Assembly: GCA_040510815.1 (NCBI GenBank)
Contig: JBEVIH010000031.1
Span: forward strand, 43,361-107,360
Length of the DNA stretch: 64,000 nt
Reading direction: 5' to 3'
Origin: VAZQ01 sp040510815
Lineage (GTDB): Bacteria > Pseudomonadota > Alphaproteobacteria > Rhizobiales > Xanthobacteraceae
The notes under the pieces are model-generated. The model was not told the DNA's origin and ran no database searches. It was given only the letters and a program-made list of their open reading frames with translations. The translations under genes were made by a program, and so were the position numbers. This document shows positions 54,103 through 62,232 of the stretch, one piece after another; positions within the stretch are counted from its first letter, which is position 1, and each line of letters begins with the position of its first letter.

Positions 54103-55940
54103 CCGCAGCGCGGCGGTTGCCGGGTCGGTTGCTCATTGCCGCCGTTCTGGTCGCCGCCGCCTTGGTCCCGGTGTTCGGCGGGGCCTACCTGACGACCTTC
54201 CTGTTCACGCTGCTCTACGCCTACATCGTCGCGCAGAGCTGGGACTGGCTGCACGGCGAAGCCGGCTACGTAAACCTCGGCCACTACATCTACTTCGGCG
54301 TCGGCGCCTATGCGTTTGCCATCGCCAATGTGAATGGCGTGCCGGTGGTCCTTTCATTCCTGGTCGCCGCCCTGGTCACGGGGGCGATGGGAGCGCTGCT
54401 GAGCTTCCCGCTGTTCCGGCTGCGCGGCGATTACTTTGCCTTCGCCACGCTCTCGTTGCTGCCGCTGTTCGAGCTGTTGGCCTCGAACCTCGTCCCGATC
54501 ACGCGCGGCTCGGACGGCATTCTCCTGCCGCCGGCAACCGCGATGGTCTACGGCATCGACGTCAAGATGTTCGCTTACTACGTCGCACTGGCGGGATCGG
54601 TCGCGGTGTTCTGCCTGAGCATGTGGATGAGCCATACCCGGTTCGGCTATGCGCTGAAGGCGATCCGCAACGACGAGCAGGCGGCGGAGGTCGTCGGCAT
54701 CCGGATCTTTCCGATCAAGCTGCAGGCGATGGCCTACGGCGCGGTCGCGGCGGCCGTCGCCGGCGGCACCTACATCTGGTCGTTCCGTTATATCGAGCCG
54801 CGCACGGTCTTTGGGCTCGACGTCGCCCTTATTCCGGTGGCGATGGCGCTGCTCGGCGGCTCCGGGCTGCTGTGGGGCCCCCTGGTCGGGGCCATCCTGC
54901 TGTCGGTCGGGATCCAACTGCTCATTCTCAATCTGACGATGCTGCAGTTCACCATCATCGGTCTTGCCATCCTGCTGATCGGGCGCTTCATGCCTGGCGG
55001 GCTGTTGCGCGCCGGTTGGGTACAGCGCGTTCCGTTGCTCGCACCATTGGGCCATGAGCACCATGAGCGGATCGCCGCCGCGGCCGCCGCCGCGACCAAC
55101 ACCGCACCCATGGCGGCGGCGGACGGCCTGCCGCTCGCAAGAGTCAAACCTGATCGCGCGCGCGTGCTGCTGGCGACGCGCGATCTGACGATGGCGTTCG
55201 GCGGCAACGTGGCCGTGAACCGGGTGAGCCTCGAGGTCCGCGAAGGCGAGATCCTGGGCCTGATCGGCGCCAACGGCTCCGGCAAGACCACCCTGTTCAA
55301 CTGCCTGTCGAAAGTGTTCGAGCCGATCGAGGGTGATATCGTGTTTGCCGGCGAGAGCCTGCGGGGGCTGCGGCGCGATACCGTGTCTCGGCTCGGCATC
55401 GGCCGCACCTACCAGATTCCGCGGCCGTTCAGCGATTTGACGGTGCAGGAGAACGTCGCGATGCCGCTGATGTTCCGCGCCGACAATCCGTTGGATCGCC
55501 CGAGCGCGATGGCCGAGGCAACCCGCTTCGCCGCCTTCGCTGGTCTAAGCAACAAGCTCGCAGAACGCGCCGACCGGCTCACGCTGCAACAGCGCAAGGC
55601 GGTTGAATTTGCCCGCGCACTGGCCTGCCGGCCAAGGCTTCTCCTGGTCGATGAGGTGGCATCGGGCCTCACGCCGGCCGAAGTCCGGCGCTTCGTCGAT
55701 CATATCCGCGAGGTCCGCGACACCTACGGTGTCACGGTGATCTGGGTCGAGCACCTCCTCTCGGCGCTGACCCAGGTGATCGACCGGCTGGTGGTGCTCG
55801 AGCAAGGCGCCATCATTGCCGACGGCGCGCCGCACAGCGTGTTGCGCGAAGAGCACGTGCTGCGGTCCTATATCGGCACGAGTGTGGCGGTTCAGAAGTC
55901 CGCATCATTCTTGCAGCGGGTCCGAGATGCGGACTTCTGA
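54099..55940 (+). CDS. LivM permease - LivG ATPase fusion protein
   Basis: The 613-residue protein fuses a LivM-type permease (residues 1-310; GEAGYVNLGHYIYFGVGAYA, ALKAIRNDEQAAEVVGI, FRYIEPRTVFGLDVALIPV) to a LivG-type ATPase (about 350-595) by an Ala-rich linker. The ATPase has Walker A GANGSGKTTLF, Walker B LLLVDEVASGL and switch His IWVEHLL, but the signature reads LTLQQRKAVEFARAL rather than LSGGQ-like LSYGQQR, a clear departure. The last ~20 codons lie inside a palindromic element (55882-55953). LivM and LivG are normally separate. ATG 54099 overlaps the LivH stop. Confidence 0.9.
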   Translation: MTAARRLPGRLLIAAVLVAAALVPVFGGAYLTTFLFTLLYAYIVAQSWDWLHGEAGYVNLGHYIYFGVGAYAFAIANVNGVPVVLSFLVAALVTGAMGALLSFPLFRLRGDYFAFATLSLLPLFELLASNLVPITRGSDGILLPPATAMVYGIDVKMFAYYVALAGSVAVFCLSMWMSHTRFGYALKAIRNDEQAAEVVGIRIFPIKLQAMAYGAVAAAVAGGTYIWSFRYIEPRTVFGLDVALIPVAMALLGGSGLLWGPLVGAILLSVGIQLLILNLTMLQFTIIGLAILLIGRFMPGGLLRAGWVQRVPLLAPLGHEHHERIAAAAAAATNTAPMAAADGLPLARVKPDRARVLLATRDLTMAFGGNVAVNRVSLEVREGEILGLIGANGSGKTTLFNCLSKVFEPIEGDIVFAGESLRGLRRDTVSRLGIGRTYQIPRPFSDLTVQENVAMPLMFRADNPLDRPSAMAEATRFAAFAGLSNKLAERADRLTLQQRKAVEFARALACRPRLLLVDEVASGLTPAEVRRFVDHIREVRDTYGVTVIWVEHLLSALTQVIDRLVVLEQGAIIADGAPHSVLREEHVLRSYIGTSVAVQKSASFLQRVRDADF

Positions 55941-55953
55941 ACCAAAGCCACAC
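55882..55953. repeat. Long inverted repeat covering the C-terminal codons and stop of the fusion gene
   Basis: The left arm is 55882-55906 (GTGTGGC plus GGTTCAGAAGTCCGCATC) and the right arm 55926-55953 is its reverse complement with a 3-base insertion (AAA). The stop codon of the LivM-LivG gene is in the right arm. It is probably a mobile-type palindromic element or a stable 3' hairpin within the operon before LivF. Confidence 0.85.
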
Positions 55954-55968
55954 TCGATCAATGAGTTG

Positions 55969-56043
55969 CTAGTGTCCTTCGATTCCGAAGTTCGCACACG
56001 TGCGCGCCGCTTATTGAGGCGAATTTCGTAATCGGGACACTAG
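55969..56043. repeat. 75-bp palindromic element between livMG and livF
   Basis: Outer arms CTAGTGTCC (55969-55977) and GGACACTAG (56035-56043) are perfect complements. Inner arms CGAAGTTCGC (55986-55995) and GCGAATTTCG (56019-56028) match with one mismatch. It lies 15 bases after the first inverted repeat. Such a nested palindrome looks like a small REP/MITE-type element. Confidence 0.8.
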
Positions 56044-56058
56044 CGCCAAGGTGGTCGC

Positions 56059-56769
56059 ATGATGCTCGAGGTTTCACACCTTGTCGTCGATCACGGAGAG
56101 CTTCGGGCGCTGTGGGACGTCAGCTTCCATGTCGGCGAAGGCGAACGGGTGGCGCTGCTGGGCGCCAATGGTGCCGGCAAGTCGACGACGCTCGGCGCCG
56201 TGCTCAGCCTCTATCGTCCGGCCAGCGGCACCATTCTTTACTGCGGCAAGCCGGTGACCGGCCGCGAGACGCACGACAACGTCGCGGATGGCATCGCGCT
56301 GGTGCCCGAGGGCCGCCGCCTGTTCCCGGACATGACGGTGCGAGAGAATCTGCAGATGGGGGCCTATGTGCGCGCCAGGCGCCACACCGTCGGCGATGGA
56401 CTGGATCGTTGCTACGCCTTGTTTCCAGTGCTGAAGGAAAAGGCCGATCAGCCTGCGGGCCAGCTTTCGGGTGGTCAGCAGCAGATGGTCGCCATCGGCC
56501 GCGCCTTGATGTCGCGCCCCAGGCTGCTCCTGCTCGACGAGCCCTTCCTCGGCGTCGCTCCGATCATCATCGAGGAGGTGATGGCCGCGCTGCAACGGTT
56601 GTCGCAGGACGGAGTCACCATGCTTCTCGTCGAGCAGAACATCCGCCGTGCGATGGACTTCGTCGCTCGCGCCTATGTCATCGAGAACGGCAGAACCGTC
56701 CTGGAAGGCACGCGGGAATCGCTTCTCGGCGACCCGAATTTCAGCAACAAGTTTCTAGGCCTGGATTGA
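56059..56769 (+). CDS. livF: Branched-chain ABC transporter ATP-binding protein (LivF-like)
   Basis: The 236-residue ATPase has Walker A GANGAGKSTTLGAV, the LivF-type VPEGRRLFPDMTVRENLQMG, signature LSGGQQQMVAIGRAL, Walker B LLLLDEPFLGVAP and switch QNI in LLVEQNIRRAM. It works with the LivG half of the fusion as a heterodimer. It is separated from the fusion gene by two palindromic elements, which may change the transcript ratio. Confidence 0.92.
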   Translation: MMLEVSHLVVDHGELRALWDVSFHVGEGERVALLGANGAGKSTTLGAVLSLYRPASGTILYCGKPVTGRETHDNVADGIALVPEGRRLFPDMTVRENLQMGAYVRARRHTVGDGLDRCYALFPVLKEKADQPAGQLSGGQQQMVAIGRALMSRPRLLLLDEPFLGVAPIIIEEVMAALQRLSQDGVTMLLVEQNIRRAMDFVARAYVIENGRTVLEGTRESLLGDPNFSNKFLGLD

Positions 56770-56789
56770 GTCGCCAATTCTTGCGACTC
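56768..56789 (+). terminator. Candidate hairpin after livF
   Basis: A 7-bp perfect stem (GAGTCGC/GCGACTC, loop CAATTCTT) starts within the livF stop codon. No T run follows, so termination is uncertain. Confidence 0.3.
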
Positions 56790-56863
56790 GAACCGACGTT
56801 TGGCTGAAGCAGGCTCTGAAAGGCGAAGTCCGGACAGCGGCGAATCCGGCGCGGCGTGGTGGC

Positions 56864-57709
56864 TCACGAATGTTTCTTCGGCGACCAACGGTAGGCCTTG
56901 GCGCACGCGCCGCCCATCAGCATCGCTCGCTCACTGTCGCTCAGGCGGTCAGTCTTGAGGAAGGGCTCGACGGCCTGCTCGTAGTTGACGACGGCGTTCG
57001 CGCGGGTCCAGTCCGTGCCCCACAGGCAGCGGTCGAAACCCCAGGCATCGAACACGCGGGCGAGCGGATCCCAGATGTCCGGAAACGGGTACGGTTCCCG
57101 GGACAGCGTGCAGGCGCCGCTCACCTTGATCACGGCGTTCTTGCGCTTGGCAAGCTCCAGCACCTTCGGCAGATCGGCCCACGGCTGCGGCGGGGCCGGC
57201 GGCGTGCGAGGCTGCAGGATCGCCAGATGATCGATGATGAAGCGTGTATCGGGGTGGCGGTCGATCAACGTCGTGCCCGCATCCACGTTGCCCCAGCACA
57301 GGATGTTGACCGGAAAGTCGTGCTTTACCGCCGCGCGCAGAATCCGGTCGAAGCCCGGGTCATTCGGCTCGCGCTTCGTTTCCTTCGCCATGATGATGCG
57401 GATGCCGACCGCACCCGGTGTCTGCTTCCAGTCCGCGATGACATCGCCGACGGCCGGATCGTCCGGGTCGACCGGCTTGACGATCGCGAACCGGTCGGGA
57501 TGGGCCCGTTGCACGTCCACCGCATAACTCGCGTCGTAGCGGTACAAGCCGAAAGCAGAGATGAAGATCGCGCCGTCGATGCCGAGCTTGTCCATCGCCG
57601 CCACCATCTCGTCACCGGTCGCATGAGCGGGCCAGTTCGGCACCGTGTGCCAGGGTCGCTTCGGCGTGTTCGCCTCGTAGGCGTGGACCTGGGAGTCGAT
57701 GATCGTCAA
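56864..57709 (-). CDS. Amidohydrolase 2-family metal-dependent hydrolase
   Basis: The 281-residue TIM-barrel protein starts IDSQVHAY (D-x-Q-x-H instead of the usual D-x-H-x-H), has IIDHLAI and the end WGTDWTRANA with the conserved Asp. It belongs with decarboxylase/lactonase-like amidohydrolases such as 2-pyrone-4,6-dicarboxylate hydrolase. The start is TTG 57709, supported by an AGGAGG site at spacing of eight bases. It follows tRNA-Gln by 22 bases on the same strand. The Gln in place of His in the first metal motif suggests altered metal use. Confidence 0.82.
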   Translation of the reverse strand: MTIIDSQVHAYEANTPKRPWHTVPNWPAHATGDEMVAAMDKLGIDGAIFISAFGLYRYDASYAVDVQRAHPDRFAIVKPVDPDDPAVGDVIADWKQTPGAVGIRIIMAKETKREPNDPGFDRILRAAVKHDFPVNILCWGNVDAGTTLIDRHPDTRFIIDHLAILQPRTPPAPPQPWADLPKVLELAKRKNAVIKVSGACTLSREPYPFPDIWDPLARVFDAWGFDRCLWGTDWTRANAVVNYEQAVEPFLKTDRLSDSERAMLMGGACAKAYRWSPKKHS

Positions 57710-57731
57710 CGGACGTCCTCCTGGGAGACGC

Positions 57732-57806
57732 TGGCTGGGGCGCCAGGATTCGAACCTGGGAATGGCGGAATCAAAATCCGCTGCCTTACCACTTGGCTAC
57801 GCCCCA
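57732..57806 (-). tRNA. tRNA-Gln (UUG anticodon)
   Basis: The minus-strand sequence folds as a cloverleaf: acceptor TGGGGCG/CGCCCCA, D stem GCC/GGC, anticodon stem GCGGA/TCCGC with loop TTTTGAT (anticodon TTG), T stem CCAGG/CCTGG with TTCGAAT, and an encoded 3' GCCA. Confidence 0.97.
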
Positions 57807-57987
57807 TCAGGCGGCGCAATCGCCGCTGCGGCGCGCGGACCATAGCGGCGGGGCGGCGGGCGATCAACGGCCGGCCGATCGACGGCACCGCCAAAGAAGA
57901 CCGCAGCACGATCGATGGCCGCCGCGGCGATCGCGCGTAGTCCTCGCCTTAGGTTGACCGCAACAGCCCCCCCGCTAGATTAGCCCC

Positions 57988-59829
57988 ATGACCTACCGCG
58001 CGCCGGTCGCCGACATCGCCTTTGCGCTCAAGCACGGCGCCGGGTTCGGCGCGCTGCTCGCCGAGGGTCTCTACGGCGACCTCGGCGAGGACGTGGTCGA
58101 CGCGGTGCTCGAGGAAGCCGGCAAGTTCGCGACCGACGTCCTCGCTCCCCTCAACATGGTCGGCGACCGCCACGGCACCCCGTTCAAGGATGGCGCGATC
58201 ACCACGCCGCCGGGCTGGAAGGAGGCCTACCGCGCCTGGGCGCAAGCCGGCTGGAACGGGCTCGCGGCGCCCGAGCAGTGGGGCGGGCAGGCGCTGCCGC
58301 ACGCGCTCAACGCCGCCTGCGTCGAGATGTGGAATTCGGCCGCCATGGCCTTCGGGCTCGGGCCGCTCTTGACCATGGCGGGCATCGATGCGCTGGTCGC
58401 GCACGGCAGCGACGCGCTCAAGCGCGCCTATCTGCCCAAGCTCGTCTCCGGCGAGTGGATGGGCACGATGCAGTTGACCGAGCCGCAGGCCGGCTCCGAC
58501 GTCGGCGCGCTGCGCACCAGGGCCGCGCGCATGCCCGACGGCAGCTATCGCCTCACCGGCCAGAAGATCTTCATCACCTACGGCGAGCACGACTTCACCG
58601 ACAACATCATCCACTTCGTGCTGGCGCGGCTGCCGGACGCGCCGCCCGGCACGCGCGGAATTTCACTGTTCCTCGTACCAAAATTCCTGCTCAACGCCGA
58701 CGGCTCGCTGGCGGCACGCAACGACGTGCGCGCCCATTCGATCGAGCACAAGCTCGGCATCCATGCCTCGCCGACCTGCACCATGGTGTTCGGCGACAAG
58801 GGCGGCGCCACTGGCTACCTCGTCGGCGAGGAGAACCGCGGCATGGCCTGCATGTTCACGATGATGAACCAGGCTCGGCTGTCGGTCGGCTTGCAGGGCG
58901 TCGCCATCGCCGAGCGCGCCACCCAGCAGGCGCTCGCCTATGCGCGCGAGCGCAAGCAGGGCCGTGCGGCCGATCTCGGGTTTACCCGAGATCGGCAGGG
59001 TAACTTGCCCAAGTCGGCTAAAGCCGACTTGGGTGGCGGGAACGACGGCGCGAGCCCGATCATCGCCCATCCCGACGTCAAGCGCATGCTGCTGACCATG
59101 CGCGCGCTCACCCGCGCCGCGCGCACGATCTGCTATGCCACCGCGGTCGCGCTCGACCGCGCCGAGCGCGCCACCGACGCCGCGGCGCGGACCGCCGCGC
59201 ACGAGCGCGCCTCCCTGCTCACGCCGGTCGCCAAGGCGTTCTCGACCGATATCGGCATCGAGGTCGCCTCGCTCGGCGTGCAGGTGCACGGCGGCATGGG
59301 CTTCGTCGAGGAAACCGGCGCCGCCCAGCACTACCGCGACGCCCGCATCCTGGCGATCTACGAGGGCACCAACGGCATCCAGGCGATCGACCTGGTGACG
59401 CGTAAGCTGCCGCTCTCGGGCGGCGCGGCGGTGCGCGCCTATATCGAGGAGCTGCGCGGCACGCTGGCCGCGGTCAACGCCGCCAACGAGCCCGCCTTCG
59501 GCGCCACCGGCCCACGGCTCAGCGATGCGGTCGACAGCCTCGAGCGCGCCACGCAATGGCTGCTCGGATCGCAGCAGAACGACCCCGACACCGCGCTCGC
59601 CGGCGCCACGCCCTATCTCAGGCTGTTCGCGCTGGCGGCCGGCGGCACCCGCCTGGCCGAGGAGGCGCTGGCGGCCGCGCGCGTCGCGGGCAACGGCGCC
59701 GATGCCGCCGCCCGTATCGCGCTGGCGCGCTATTTCGCCGAAAACCTCGCGGTCGAGGCCCCGTCACTCGAGCGCACCGTGGTCGAGGCCGCCGACAGCG
59801 TCAACAGCGCGGACGCGGCACTGGCTTAA
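57988..59829 (+). CDS. Acyl-CoA dehydrogenase, 613-residue form (DmdC/FadE5-like), with in-frame palindrome insert
   Basis: The protein has the long acyl-CoA dehydrogenase layout: an N-terminal extra helix region (ADIAFALKHGAGFGALL), QLTEPQAGSDVGALRT (flavin loop), GQKIFITYGEHDFTDNI, GVQVHGGMGFVEETG and the catalytic-Glu region ILAIYEGTNGIQAIDL, then a C-terminal helical domain of about 150 residues. It dehydrogenates acyl-CoA or methylthiopropanoyl-CoA-like substrates with FAD. Residues about 327-350 (RAADLGFTRDRQGNLP, KSAKADLGG) are encoded by two perfect palindromes and interrupt the usual QGR...IIAHPDVKRML stretch. The frame is kept, so the enzyme is presumably functional. Confidence 0.9.
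   Translation: MTYRAPVADIAFALKHGAGFGALLAEGLYGDLGEDVVDAVLEEAGKFATDVLAPLNMVGDRHGTPFKDGAITTPPGWKEAYRAWAQAGWNGLAAPEQWGGQALPHALNAACVEMWNSAAMAFGLGPLLTMAGIDALVAHGSDALKRAYLPKLVSGEWMGTMQLTEPQAGSDVGALRTRAARMPDGSYRLTGQKIFITYGEHDFTDNIIHFVLARLPDAPPGTRGISLFLVPKFLLNADGSLAARNDVRAHSIEHKLGIHASPTCTMVFGDKGGATGYLVGEENRGMACMFTMMNQARLSVGLQGVAIAERATQQALAYARERKQGRAADLGFTRDRQGNLPKSAKADLGGGNDGASPIIAHPDVKRMLLTMRALTRAARTICYATAVALDRAERATDAAARTAAHERASLLTPVAKAFSTDIGIEVASLGVQVHGGMGFVEETGAAQHYRDARILAIYEGTNGIQAIDLVTRKLPLSGGAAVRAYIEELRGTLAAVNAANEPAFGATGPRLSDAVDSLERATQWLLGSQQNDPDTALAGATPYLRLFALAAGGTRLAEEALAAARVAGNGADAAARIALARYFAENLAVEAPSLERTVVEAADSVNSADAALA
58969..59033. repeat. Two perfect palindromes inside the acyl-CoA dehydrogenase frame
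   Basis: The first has 13-bp arms (58969-58981, 58984-58996; GCCGATCTCGGGT and complement, loop TT). The second has 12-bp arms (59008-59019, 59022-59033; CCCAAGTCGGCT and complement, loop AA). They are 11 bases apart and their length keeps the reading frame. They look like an inserted palindromic element in coding DNA. Confidence 0.9.
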
Positions 59830-59947
59830 GTCGCTCCGCGTATCCGCGTCTACCGTCAGTCGCACGGGCAAAACGTGGCGGGCCGGAACAAGGCAGCCAT
59901 GACGATGCGGATGGGGCGCGCCGATTGCCTCTGGTATAGTGACGGTC

Positions 59948-60820
59948 ATGCTGCTCAAGAATCACACCCTGTTCATCACCGGCGCCTCGCGAGGGATCGG
60001 GCTCGCGATCGCGCTGCGCGCCGCGCGCGACGGCGCCAACATCGCGATCGCGGCCAAGACCGACAAGCCGCACCCGAAGCTGCCGGGAACGATCTTCACC
60101 GCCGCCGAGGAGGTCGCCAAGGCCGGCGGCAACTCGCTGCCGCTGGTGGTCGACGTGCGCGACGAGGCGCAGGTGAAGGCCGCGATCGAGCAGACGGTCG
60201 CGACCTTCGGCGGCCTCGACATCGTGGTCAACAATGCCAGCGCGATTTCGCGAACGCCGGTCGCCGACACCGACATGCGCCGCTTCGACCTGATGTATCA
60301 GGTCAATACCCGCGGCACCTTCATGGTGTCGAAATACGCCATCCCGCATCTCGAGAAGGCCAAGAACCCCCACATCCTGATGAACTCGCCGCCGCTCGAT
60401 CTGCGGGAGAAATGGTTTGCCGGCAGCACCGGCTATTCGATCGCCAAATACGGCATGAGCCTGGTGGTGCTCGGACTCGCCGGCGAGCTGCGCGCCAAAG
60501 GCATCGCGGTGAACGCGCTGTGGCCGCGCACCACCATCGCCACCGCCGCCATCAAGAACCTGCTCGGCGGCGAGCGGGTGATGCAGATGTCGCGCTCGCC
60601 CGAGATCATGGCGGACGCCGCCTATCTCGTGTTCCAGAAGCCGGCGCGCGAGTTCACCGGCAACTTCCTGATCGACGACACCTTCCTGGCCAGCGAGGGC
60701 ATCACCGATTTCGAGCGCTACCGGGTCGACCCGGACGCGCCGCTGGCGCCCACCTTCTTCGTCCCCGAGGATCCGCCGCCGCCGCGCGGCGTGCGGATCA
60801 CCGGCAACCGATGGGACTGA
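59948..60820 (+). CDS. HSDL2-like short-chain dehydrogenase/reductase
   Basis: The 290-residue SDR has TLFITGASRGIGLAIALRAA, NNASAI, the Ser of LMNSPPLDLREKWF, and Tyr-Lys in GYSIAKYGMSLVVLG, as in hydroxysteroid dehydrogenase-like 2 proteins. The SPPL-type Ser segment is a hallmark of this subgroup, which handles fatty or steroid-like keto groups. ATG 59948 is preferred over GTG 59939. It lies 118 bases after the acyl-CoA dehydrogenase, probably acting in lipid metabolism. Confidence 0.87.
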   Translation: MLLKNHTLFITGASRGIGLAIALRAARDGANIAIAAKTDKPHPKLPGTIFTAAEEVAKAGGNSLPLVVDVRDEAQVKAAIEQTVATFGGLDIVVNNASAISRTPVADTDMRRFDLMYQVNTRGTFMVSKYAIPHLEKAKNPHILMNSPPLDLREKWFAGSTGYSIAKYGMSLVVLGLAGELRAKGIAVNALWPRTTIATAAIKNLLGGERVMQMSRSPEIMADAAYLVFQKPAREFTGNFLIDDTFLASEGITDFERYRVDPDAPLAPTFFVPEDPPPPRGVRITGNRWD

Positions 60821-60883
60821 GCGCCGGCGGCGGCGCGCAGTCCGCGTCCAAGCGTCCAAGACGACTCACGCGCGGATAGCACA

Positions 60884-61813
60884 ATGGCCACGCTCCTCAT
60901 CACCCACCCCGCCTGCCTCGAGCACCTGATGCCGGCCGGCCATCCGGAACGGCCCGATCGCCTGCGCGCCATCGACCGCGCGCTCGAGCAGGAGCGCTTC
61001 CAGACGCTCGCGCGTGCCGAGGCGCCCGCGGCCTCGCTCGAGGCCATCGCGCGCGCTCACCCGATGAGCTACGTGGAGGCGATCCGCGACGCGACGCCCA
61101 AGCAGGGCATGGTGCGGCTCGACGCCGACACCTCGATGTCGCCGGGAAGCTTCGAGGCGGCGTTGCGCGCCGCCGGCGGCGCCGTGCACGCGGTCGACGA
61201 GGTGATCGGCAAGAAGGCCGCCAATGCGTTCGTCGCCACCCGCCCGCCAGGCCACCACACCGAGACCGCCCGGCCGATGGGGTTCTGCCTGTTCAACAAC
61301 GCGGCGCTCGCGGCGCGCCACGCCCAGAAGCAGCACGGGCTCGAGCGCATCGCCATCGTCGATTTCGACGTGCATCACGGCAACGGTTCGCAGGAGATCT
61401 TCTGGTCGGACCCGACCGTGATGTACTGCTCGACCCACGAGATGCCGCTCTATCCGGGCACCGGCGCGGCGAGCGAGCGCGGCGATCACAACACCATCGT
61501 CAACGCGCCGCTGCGGGCCGGCAACGGCGGCAAGGAATTCCGCGCCGCGTTCGAGAGCACGATCCTGCCGCGGCTCAAGGATTTCCGGCCGGACCTGGTC
61601 GTGATCTCGGCCGGCTTCGACGCCCATATGCGCGACCCGCTCGCCAACCTGCAACTGGTGGAGGAGGATTTCGGCTGGGTCACGCGCAAGCTCATGGAGA
61701 TCGCGGACGCCAGCGCCCAGGGCCGCGTCGTCTCGGTGCTGGAGGGCGGCTATGACCTGCAAGGCCTCGCCAACTCGGCCGTCGCCCACGTGACCGCGCT
61801 GATGCGCGGGTGA
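60884..61813 (+). CDS. Histone deacetylase-family (acetylpolyamine amidohydrolase-type) enzyme
   Basis: The 309-residue protein has the class II HDAC pattern: GHPERPDRLRAIDRAL, TRPPGHHTETARPMGFC with the catalytic His pair, the zinc ligands in IVDFDVHHGNGSQ and ISAGFDAH. Bacterial members deacetylate polyamines or other acetylated amines rather than histones. Its position just before xseB is typical of Rhizobiales genomes. The enzyme is probably cytoplasmic. Confidence 0.92.
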   Translation: MATLLITHPACLEHLMPAGHPERPDRLRAIDRALEQERFQTLARAEAPAASLEAIARAHPMSYVEAIRDATPKQGMVRLDADTSMSPGSFEAALRAAGGAVHAVDEVIGKKAANAFVATRPPGHHTETARPMGFCLFNNAALAARHAQKQHGLERIAIVDFDVHHGNGSQEIFWSDPTVMYCSTHEMPLYPGTGAASERGDHNTIVNAPLRAGNGGKEFRAAFESTILPRLKDFRPDLVVISAGFDAHMRDPLANLQLVEEDFGWVTRKLMEIADASAQGRVVSVLEGGYDLQGLANSAVAHVTALMRG

Positions 61814-61814
61814 G

Positions 61815-61832
61815 CCGGCGCGGTGGCGCCGG
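61815..61832 (+). terminator. Candidate hairpin after the HDAC-family gene
   Basis: CCGGCGC and GCGCCGG pair around GGTG immediately after the stop codon, giving a 7-bp GC-rich stem without a T run. It may slow or end transcription before xseB. Confidence 0.3.
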
Positions 61833-61973
61833 TCAGGCGACACATTATATAAGTGCGGGCAACTCGCGCCCCCTTGTTGTATTGGCGTTTCTTCTGCGGC
61901 AAACCTGTTTGCGCCCCCGAATCAAGTCCCGGGGCAGGCTTTTTTGCCGGAAACCGCTGGTCCGGACCCGATC

Positions 61974-62225
61974 ATGGTCGAAAACACCAATACCGACGTC
62001 AAACGCCTGACTTTCGAGCGGGCGATCGAGGAGCTCGAATCGATCGTCAAACGGCTCGAAGAGGGCAAGGTGCCGCTCGAGGAATCGGTCGCCATCTACG
62101 AGCGCGGCGAGGCGCTCAAGCGCCGCTGCGAGGAGCTGCTCCGACAAGCCGAGGCGCGGGTCGAGAAGATCACGCTCGACGCCGCCGGCAAGCCGGCCGG
62201 CACCGAGCCGCTCGACGTCGGCTGA
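61974..62225 (+). CDS. xseB: Exodeoxyribonuclease VII small subunit
   Basis: The 83-residue protein has the XseB helical pattern TFERAIEELESIVKRLEEGK followed by PLEESVAIYERGEALKRRCE. It binds XseA to form exonuclease VII, which degrades single-stranded DNA. ATG 61974 fits the family N-terminus; an upstream TTG is possible. The xseA gene is not in this window. Confidence 0.93.
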   Translation: MVENTNTDVKRLTFERAIEELESIVKRLEEGKVPLEESVAIYERGEALKRRCEELLRQAEARVEKITLDAAGKPAGTEPLDVG

Positions 62226-62232
62226 GCGCCGC

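Noticed and set aside
57732..57806. tRNA-associated integration site
   Set aside because: No integrase gene or repeated tRNA 3' end is seen near the tRNA-Gln gene.
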